This document shows, one piece after another, positions 57,375 to 64,000 of a stretch of 64,000 nucleotides of DNA. Every line of letters begins with the position of its first letter. Within the stretch, counting starts at the first letter, position 1. The position numbers and the translations under genes were made by a program. The stretch spans positions 4,712,001 to 4,776,000 of the forward strand of contig NZ_CP129613.1 in the NCBI RefSeq assembly GCF_030486405.1, given 5' to 3'. The notes beneath the pieces are model-generated. The model saw nothing but the letters and a program-made list of their open reading frames with translations, did not search any database and had not been told where the DNA came from. This DNA comes from Mycolicibacterium sp. HK-90. Lineage in GTDB: Bacteria > Actinomycetota > Actinomycetes > Mycobacteriales > Mycobacteriaceae.

Positions 57375-58661
57375 ATGGCGGCGGTGAACAGGGTCTACGC
57401 GGCCCGGCTGGCGGGGATGGTGGTGCTGGGCCCCGACGGGGAGTCCATCGGCCGTGTCCGCGACGTGGTGATCAGCATCAGCATCGTCCGCCAGCAACCG
57501 CGAGTTCTCGGCCTGGTAGTCGAATTGCTCACCCGACGAAGGATTTTCGTTCCGATCCTGCGCGTCACGGCGATCGAGCCGGGTTCGGTGACGCTGGCCA
57601 CCGGAAGCGTGTCACTGCGCCGGTTCGCCCAACGCCCGGGTGAGGTGCTGGTACTCGGCCAGGTGCTGGAGACCCGGGTCCGCATCGACGATCCCGATCT
57701 GCCCGAGCTGGCCGGAATCGACGTCGTGGTAGTCGATCTGGGCATCGAACAGACCCGCACCCGCGACTGGATGGTGACCCGGGTGGCGGTACGGCCGCAG
57801 CGACGCCTGGGCCGGCGCACCAACATCCACGTCGTCGAATGGCAGAACGTGCACGGGCTCACCCCCTCGGGTCTGGCGATGCCCGATCAGGGCGTGGCCT
57901 CGCTGCTCGAGCAGTTCGAGGGGCAGCGCCCGATCGAAGTGGCCGAGGCGTTGCGCGAGCTCCCGGTCAAACGGCGCTACGAGTTGTACCGGGCCTTCGA
58001 CGACGAGCGTCTTGCCGACGTGTTGCAGGAGCTGCCCGAAGACGAGCAGGCCGCGGTGCTGCGCCAGCTGAAGACCGAACGCGCGGCCGACGTGCTGGAG
58101 GCGATGGACCCCGACGACGCCGCCGACGTGCTGGGCTCCATGACCCCGGCCGACGCCGAGGCGCTGCTGCTGGAGATGGACCCCGAGGACTCCGAAGACG
58201 TCCGGCGGCTGCTGGCCCACTCGCCCGACACCGCAGGCGGCCTGATGACCAGCGAGCCCGTCGTGCTCATGCCCGACACCACCGTCGCCGAGGCGCTGGC
58301 ACGGATCCGCGACCCCGACCTCACGCCGGCGCTGGCCTCGATGGTTTTCGTCACCCGCCCTCCCAGCGCTACCCCAACCGGGCACTATCTGGGCTGTGTC
58401 CACCTGCAGCGGTTGCTGCGCGAACCCCCTGCGGCACTCGTGAGCGGCATCGCCGACACCGACCTGCCCAGCCTGAGCCCGGCCGACTCCCTGGCCGCGG
58501 TCACCCGCTACTTCGCCGCGTACAACCTGGTGTGCGGGCCGGTCGTCGATGAGGAGAACCACCTGTTGGGAGCGGTCTCCGTCGACGACGTGCTCGACCA
58601 CATGTTGCCCGACGACTGGCGCGAACGAGACGAGCCAGATCTGCCGGTGGCGGGCTCATGA
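57375..58661 (+). CDS. PRC-barrel/MgtE-N/CBS soluble protein (Rv1232c orthologue)
   Basis: 428 residues, no membrane segment. The N-terminal ~150 residues show PRC-barrel features (DGESIGRVRDVVIS). The middle is an MgtE N-terminal helical domain with repeated LPEDEQAAVLRQLKTERAADVLEAMDPDDAADVLGSM units, and the C-terminal part is a CBS-like domain (MTSEPVVLMPDTTVAEALARIRD ... VVDEENHLLGAVSVDDVLDHML). In MgtE this part senses cytosolic Mg2+, but the transport domain is absent here. It probably regulates a partner protein. It overlaps the DUF1003 gene by 4 bases (ATGA). Confidence 0.85.
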   Translation: MAAVNRVYAARLAGMVVLGPDGESIGRVRDVVISISIVRQQPRVLGLVVELLTRRRIFVPILRVTAIEPGSVTLATGSVSLRRFAQRPGEVLVLGQVLETRVRIDDPDLPELAGIDVVVVDLGIEQTRTRDWMVTRVAVRPQRRLGRRTNIHVVEWQNVHGLTPSGLAMPDQGVASLLEQFEGQRPIEVAEALRELPVKRRYELYRAFDDERLADVLQELPEDEQAAVLRQLKTERAADVLEAMDPDDAADVLGSMTPADAEALLLEMDPEDSEDVRRLLAHSPDTAGGLMTSEPVVLMPDTTVAEALARIRDPDLTPALASMVFVTRPPSATPTGHYLGCVHLQRLLREPPAALVSGIADTDLPSLSPADSLAAVTRYFAAYNLVCGPVVDEENHLLGAVSVDDVLDHMLPDDWRERDEPDLPVAGS

Positions 58662-59203
58662 GCGAACTGTCTGCGCGTCAGCGGCTGGACACCCCGCGCG
58701 CGACCCGTGGGTTCGGGCTGCACGTCGACGTGGAGGCCGTCGGCCGGTTCAGCGAATCGATCGCGCGTTTCCTCGGCACCGGCCGCTACCTGGCCATTCA
58801 GACCATCGTGGTGATCGTCTGGATCGCGCTGAACCTGTTCGCGATCGGTCTGCAGTGGGATCCGTACCCATTCATCCTGCTCAACCTGGCCTTCTCCACC
58901 CAGGCCGCCTACGCCGCCCCCTTGATCCTGCTCGCCCAGAACCGCCAGGAGAACCGCGACCGGGTCTCGCTCGAGGAGGATCGGCGCCGAGCCGAGCAGA
59001 CCAAGGCCGACACCGAGTACCTGGCCCGCGAGCTCGCCTCGCTGCGGCTGGCGATCGGCGATGTCGTCACCCGTGACTACCTGCGGCGCGAGCTGGACGA
59101 ACTGCGGGATCTGATCACCGAACTGAACGCGCCGCCCGACGGCGACCGGCCCGCGTCAGGCAAAGCCGACGGGGCCCAGCGCCGGTCGAAACGCAGTGGT
59201 TGA
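58658..59203 (+). CDS. DUF1003 membrane protein (Rv1231c orthologue)
   Basis: 181 residues. Two membrane segments near 50-95 (YLAIQTIVVIVWIALNLFAIG and ILLNLAFSTQAAYAAPLILLAQN) contain the DUF1003 signature PFILLNLAFSTQAAYAAPLIL. They are followed by a charged coiled coil (RRRAEQTKADTEYLARELASLRL). Function is unknown. It is coupled to the PRC/MgtE-N gene, which suggests a membrane partner for that soluble sensor. Confidence 0.87.
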   Translation: MSELSARQRLDTPRATRGFGLHVDVEAVGRFSESIARFLGTGRYLAIQTIVVIVWIALNLFAIGLQWDPYPFILLNLAFSTQAAYAAPLILLAQNRQENRDRVSLEEDRRRAEQTKADTEYLARELASLRLAIGDVVTRDYLRRELDELRDLITELNAPPDGDRPASGKADGAQRRSKRSG

Positions 59204-59297
59204 TCACGCTGTCGGCCATTGCCGCAACAACAGAAAGCCGGACTATGTATGGTGACTTGGTTCACAACATGGTCAAACCGGATCTAAGGACGGGTAC

Positions 59298-60659
59298 GTG
59301 CGCGTAGGGGGAGGAGCGGCTCTCACAACCGCTCGGCGCCGGATGAGCCAGGTCATGCGCTCGCCCGCGCTCGGCGTCGCCGTCCTGGCCCCGATCGTGC
59401 TCGTCGCCGGAGCCGGTTCGGCGGCCCCCCGCACCGATGTGTCCAACACCGCGGTGACACCGCTGGCCGCCGTCGAACCCCGGGTCGACCGCTCCGGTCC
59501 GGCAGTGGTCGCCGCAGCCAAACCACCGACCGACTTCCGCATCGCCTCGATCGCCGCGATATCGGCTCCGCCGCCCGCGTCCATCGTCAATACCCCTGGT
59601 GCACTGGGCATTCCAGGAACTTCACTCAAGGCGTACCGCAACGCCGAACGGATGATGGCCGCGGCCTACCCCGGCTGCGGCGTCGGGTGGAACCTGCTGG
59701 CCGGTATCGGACGGATCGAGTCGGGGCACGCCAACGGCGGCGCCACCGACGCGCGCGGTACCGCGGTCCGCCCGATCTACGGCCCCGCACTCGACGGCAC
59801 CCTGCCCGGCAACGAGATCATCGTCCAGAGCGCCCAGGCCGGACGGATCACCTACGCCCGGGCGATGGGCCCGATGCAGTTCCTGCCCGGCACCTGGGCG
59901 CGGTACGCCTCCGACGGCGACGGCGACGGCAAGGCCGATGTGCAGAACGTGTTCGACTCGGCGCTGGCCGCCGCCCGCTACCTGTGCAGCGGCGGGCTCA
60001 ACCTCCGCGAGCAGTCCCAGGTCATGACGGCCATCCTGCGGTACAACAACTCGGTGGCCTACGCCCGCAACGTGCTCGGCTGGGCCGCGGCGTACGCCAC
60101 CGGCGTCGTCCCCGTCGACCTTCCCGAGATCACCGGATCCATTCCCCCGATCGGTGATTCGCACCTGGACAACCCCGAGGGTCTCGGCCCGGGCCTGCCC
60201 ACCGACGCCACCGGGCTGCCGGCGGGTGACCCGCTGGCCCTGATCCCGCTGCTCAACCGCAACGAGACCGGTACCCAGAACGTCCCTGGATTCGCTCCGG
60301 GACAGGTGCTGGGCCCGCTGCCCGGCCCGGCGCAGGCGATCCCGACACCCACTCCGGCCGCCCCGCCGCGGTGGATTCCGCCGTGGGAGCAACCACCGCG
60401 CCAGCCGACATGCGTGGTGTTCTGCCTGGGCGAGCAGACCCCGCCTCCGCCTCCACCGCAGGGTCTGCCGCCGGCGCCTGGTCTGCCGCCGGCCCCGGGC
60501 CAGCCTCAGGTCCCGCCACCGGCCCCCGGCCAGCCTCAGGTCCCGGCACCGGCGCCGGGTCCCGCGCCCGCAGGCCCGCCGATCGAGGCGGCCCCTCCGG
60601 CTCCGGCTCTTGGCCCCGCGCTCGGCCCGGCCCCGGGTCCCGCCACCGGTCCGGCCTGA
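59298..60659 (+). CDS. Secreted MltB-type lytic transglycosylase with proline-rich tail (Rv1230c orthologue)
   Basis: 453 residues from a GTG at 59298 preceded by AAGGA. An N-terminal signal/anchor segment near 20-45 leads to a transglycosylase domain from ~110 to 270, with the catalytic Glu in LLAGIGRIESGHANGG and the conserved AMGPMQFLPGTWARYASDGDGDG and LRYNNSVAYARNVLGWA. It cleaves peptidoglycan glycan strands. The last ~130 residues are proline-rich, including a repeated PAPGQPQVP motif and a cysteine pair. It is probably exported and wall-associated. Confidence 0.88.
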   Translation: MRVGGGAALTTARRRMSQVMRSPALGVAVLAPIVLVAGAGSAAPRTDVSNTAVTPLAAVEPRVDRSGPAVVAAAKPPTDFRIASIAAISAPPPASIVNTPGALGIPGTSLKAYRNAERMMAAAYPGCGVGWNLLAGIGRIESGHANGGATDARGTAVRPIYGPALDGTLPGNEIIVQSAQAGRITYARAMGPMQFLPGTWARYASDGDGDGKADVQNVFDSALAAARYLCSGGLNLREQSQVMTAILRYNNSVAYARNVLGWAAAYATGVVPVDLPEITGSIPPIGDSHLDNPEGLGPGLPTDATGLPAGDPLALIPLLNRNETGTQNVPGFAPGQVLGPLPGPAQAIPTPTPAAPPRWIPPWEQPPRQPTCVVFCLGEQTPPPPPPQGLPPAPGLPPAPGQPQVPPPAPGQPQVPAPAPGPAPAGPPIEAAPPAPALGPALGPAPGPATGPA

Positions 60660-60708
60660 CGCTGGCCTGAATCCAGACCCGTGCGCCGCCGCCGTAGACT
60701 CGGCGGTG

Positions 60709-61851
60709 ATGTCCGAATCTGCCACTGAGCTGCAATCCGCGGTTCGCGCCGCGCTGGCCAAGGTGATCGACCCCGAACTTCGGCGGCCGATCACCGAACT
60801 CGGCATGGTCAAGAACATCTCGATCGAAGCCGACCACGCCGTGCACGTCGAGATCTACCTGACCACCGCGGCCTGCCCGAAGAAGAACGAGATCGCCGAC
60901 CTCGTGAAGGCCGCCGCCACCGACGTTCCCGGCACCGGCGCCGTCAAGGTCAGCTTGGACGTGATGAACGACGAGCAGCGCGCCGAGTTGCGCAAGCTGC
61001 TGCGCGGCGATTCCCGCGAACCCGTGATCCCGTTCGCCCAGCCCAACTCCCTGACCCGGGTCTACGCCGTGGCGTCCGGCAAGGGTGGCGTCGGCAAGTC
61101 GAGCGTGACGGTCAACCTGGCCGCCGCGATGGCCGCCCGCGGGCTGACCGTCGGGCTCTTGGACGCCGACATCTACGGCCACTCGGTACCGCGGATGATG
61201 GGCGTGACCGACCGGCCCACCCAGGTCGACTCGATGATCCTGCCGCCGATCGCCCATGACGTGAAGGTCATCTCGATCGCCATGTTCACCCAGGGCAACA
61301 CCCCGGTGGTGTGGCGCGGGCCGATGCTGCACCGCGCGCTGCAGCAATTCCTCGCCGACGTGTACTGGGGCGATCTCGATGTACTGCTGCTGGACCTGCC
61401 GCCGGGGACCGGCGACATCGCGATCTCGGTGGCCCAATTGATCCCGGGTGCCGAGATCCTGGTGGTGACCACTCCCCAGCTGGCCGCGGCCGAAGTGGCC
61501 GAGCGTGCCGGGGCGATCGCCCTGCAGACCCGTCAGCGCATCGCGGGCGTGGTCGAGAACATGTCGGGCCTGTTGATGCCCGACGGCACCGTCATGCAGC
61601 TGTTCGGCGAGGGCGGCGGCCGCCAGGTGGCCGACTCACTGACCCGCTCGGTGGGCGCCGAGGTGCCGCTGCTGGGCCAGGTGCCGCTGGACCCGGATCT
61701 GGTGGCGGCCGGTGACTCCGGAGTTCCGCTGGTGTTGTCGGCACCCGATTCGCCGGCCGGCGCCGAGTTGCGCAAGATCGCCGAGGGCCTGTCGGCCCGC
61801 AAGCGGGGCCTGGCCGGGATGTCGCTGGGCCTGGACCCCACGCGCCGCTAG
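60709..61851 (+). CDS. mrp: Mrp/ApbC-type iron-sulfur carrier ATPase (Rv1229c orthologue)
   Basis: 380 residues from the ATG at 60709. The N-terminal MIP18/DUF59 domain (VIDPELRRPITELGMVKNISI) is followed by a deviant-Walker ParA-type ATPase, with SGKGGVGKSSVTVNLA near 122, LLDADIYGHSVPRMMG and LLLDLPPGTGDIAISVAQL. The CxxC that binds the cluster in many Mrp proteins is replaced near ENMSGLLMPDGT, as is usual in actinobacteria. It probably delivers Fe-S clusters to apoproteins. It is convergent with tatB across a hairpin. Confidence 0.93.
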   Translation: MSESATELQSAVRAALAKVIDPELRRPITELGMVKNISIEADHAVHVEIYLTTAACPKKNEIADLVKAAATDVPGTGAVKVSLDVMNDEQRAELRKLLRGDSREPVIPFAQPNSLTRVYAVASGKGGVGKSSVTVNLAAAMAARGLTVGLLDADIYGHSVPRMMGVTDRPTQVDSMILPPIAHDVKVISIAMFTQGNTPVVWRGPMLHRALQQFLADVYWGDLDVLLLDLPPGTGDIAISVAQLIPGAEILVVTTPQLAAAEVAERAGAIALQTRQRIAGVVENMSGLLMPDGTVMQLFGEGGGRQVADSLTRSVGAEVPLLGQVPLDPDLVAAGDSGVPLVLSAPDSPAGAELRKIAEGLSARKRGLAGMSLGLDPTRR

Positions 61852-61864
61852 GGGCTACGACTAT

Positions 61865-61887
61865 GACCCCAGTGCGACGCTGGGGTC
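61865..61887. terminator. Bidirectional hairpin between mrp and tatB
   Basis: GACCCCAG (61865-61872) and CTGGGGTC (61880-61887) form a perfect 8-bp stem around a 7-base loop. It is 14 bases after the mrp stop in the gap between convergent genes. Confidence 0.65.
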
Positions 61888-61941
61888 GTTGACAGCGCTC
61901 CGGCAACAACCCTTGCGTTGATCTCGACGTAAAACCGGGCG

Positions 61942-62337
61942 CTAGGTGGCGTCCGGATCGAACGTGGTGCCGGCCGACTTGTCCACCGGTTTGACGGTCG
62001 GATCCACCGCAGGCTTCTCGGTCGACGGCGTCGACTTGCGGTCGTCGAACGCACCGGTCAGGAACGAATCGTCGCCGTCGAGCAGGTGTTTGGTGAGTGC
62101 CGCCCGCGGGGTCATGCCCCGCAGCTTCTGCAGTTCGGCCAGGGGTTCACGCAGATCGTCGAACTCCGGGCCGAGATCCTGGCGCAGCTGGCTGGTGGCC
62201 CCGGTGACGTAGTCACGCGCCTGGCGCAGGGCACCGGAGGTCCAGCGGATCGCACCGGGCAGGCGTTCGGGCCCCAAGACCACCAGACCGGCGATCACCA
62301 GGACCAGCATCTCCCCCCACCCGATGTTGGCGAACAC
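61942..62337 (-). CDS. tatB: Sec-independent translocase subunit TatB (Rv1224 orthologue)
   Basis: 131 residues. The N-terminal membrane helix [32 protein letters not shown] contains the hallmark Phe and the GPERLP hinge, followed by an amphipathic helix and a charged low-complexity tail with [12 protein letters not shown]. It acts with TatA and TatC in export of folded twin-arginine proteins. It starts 2 bases after the htrA stop, an unusual operon but conserved in mycobacteria. Confidence 0.94.
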   Translation of the reverse strand: MFANIGWGEMLVLVIAGLVVLGPERLPGAIRWTSGALRQARDYVTGATSQLRQDLGPEFDDLREPLAELQKLRGMTPRAALTKHLLDGDDSFLTGAFDDRKSTPSTEKPAVDPTVKPVDKSAGTTFDPDAT

Positions 62338-62339
62338 GA

Positions 62340-63908
<1,569 letters not shown>

Positions 63909-64000
63909 CTACCGGCGCTTCCGCCGACTCCGCGTCGGGTCATCAGCAAACTGAGCCTGTTCGCCGAGGTCAGCCGGGGGCTGCGGGCTGTGGTGCGGAA
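63909..64000 (-). CDS. rseA: Anti-sigma-E factor RseA, C-terminal fragment
   Basis: Only the last ~30 codons are in the window: ...QAQFADDPTRSRRKRR before TAG at 63909, preceded by proline- and histidine-rich residues. The basic RRKRR ending and the location right before htrA match the tail of M. tuberculosis RseA (Rv1222), which inhibits SigE. The gap to htrA is 72 bases. The zinc-binding anti-sigma domain lies outside the window. Confidence 0.7.
   Translation of the reverse strand, partial: PHHSPQPPADLGEQAQFADDPTRSRRKRR

Noticed and set aside
60470..60600. Proline-rich repeats of the transglycosylase as a separate repeat element
   Set aside because: Low-complexity coding sequence within the protein tail, not an independent repeat.

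Overview
The window looks like a piece of chromosome from a mycobacterium, most likely a fast-growing Mycolicibacterium-type species. The DNA is GC-rich, GTG starts are common and many neighbouring genes overlap by 4 bases. The gene order, read from the right end, follows the M. tuberculosis block from rseA/htrA/tatB (Rv1222-Rv1224) to the HIT-family gene (Rv1262c), in inverted orientation. Locus names come from knowledge of that genome, not from a search. I found no tRNA, rRNA, CRISPR array, prophage or insertion sequence.

Left part (1-18 kb): a butanediol-type dehydrogenase, cut by the window edge, faces a flavin monooxygenase across a promoter region with repeated TGCAACCC motifs. Next come a lipoprotein deacetylase, a hypoxanthine/uracil-type DNA glycosylase, and a DUF222-HNH nuclease whose start codon lies inside a perfect mycobacterial LexA box. 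After these are small enzymes (VOC, HIT, deazaflavin reductase, luciferase-like), the DNA glycosylase UdgB, the Tap efflux pump, an HxlR regulator with its divergent partner, a GlcD-type oxidase, a rhomboid protease, CYP130 and its TetR regulator.

Middle (18-36 kb): between the TetR gene and the acyltransferase that adjoin in M. tuberculosis lie a DUF5995 gene, an IdeR-box-controlled siderophore-interacting flavoprotein, an MbtG-like amine N-hydroxylase, an OlsB-like GNAT acyltransferase and an MFS exporter. The last four run on in the same direction from the deaD-acyltransferase pair. This is the best candidate here for an unreported small pathway, possibly an acylated hydroxamate. It is followed by deaD, lprE, a frameshifted DUF559 (Vsr-like) gene bracketed by two related 61-base elements, a TM0106-type nuclease-helicase, a second GlcD-type oxidase and two drug-type MFS pumps.

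Right part (36-64 kb): kgd (2-oxoglutarate metabolism), an MHS-type transporter, a divergent methionine aminopeptidase/XRE regulator pair with twin palindromic operators, an SDR, and a magnesium-related group (MgtC, two CorA proteins and an MgtE-N/PRC protein). One CorA gene has a long structured leader with a proline-rich candidate leader peptide. Then come lpqZ, a malic enzyme, the trehalose importer lpqY-sugABC with an added suppressor-of-fused gene, envelope proteins, an HpcH/CitE-type lyase, a transglycosylase, mrp, tatB, htrA and the tail of rseA. A 25-bp triplicate VNTR lies between corA and the sug operon. Several convergent gene pairs are closed by perfect hairpins.
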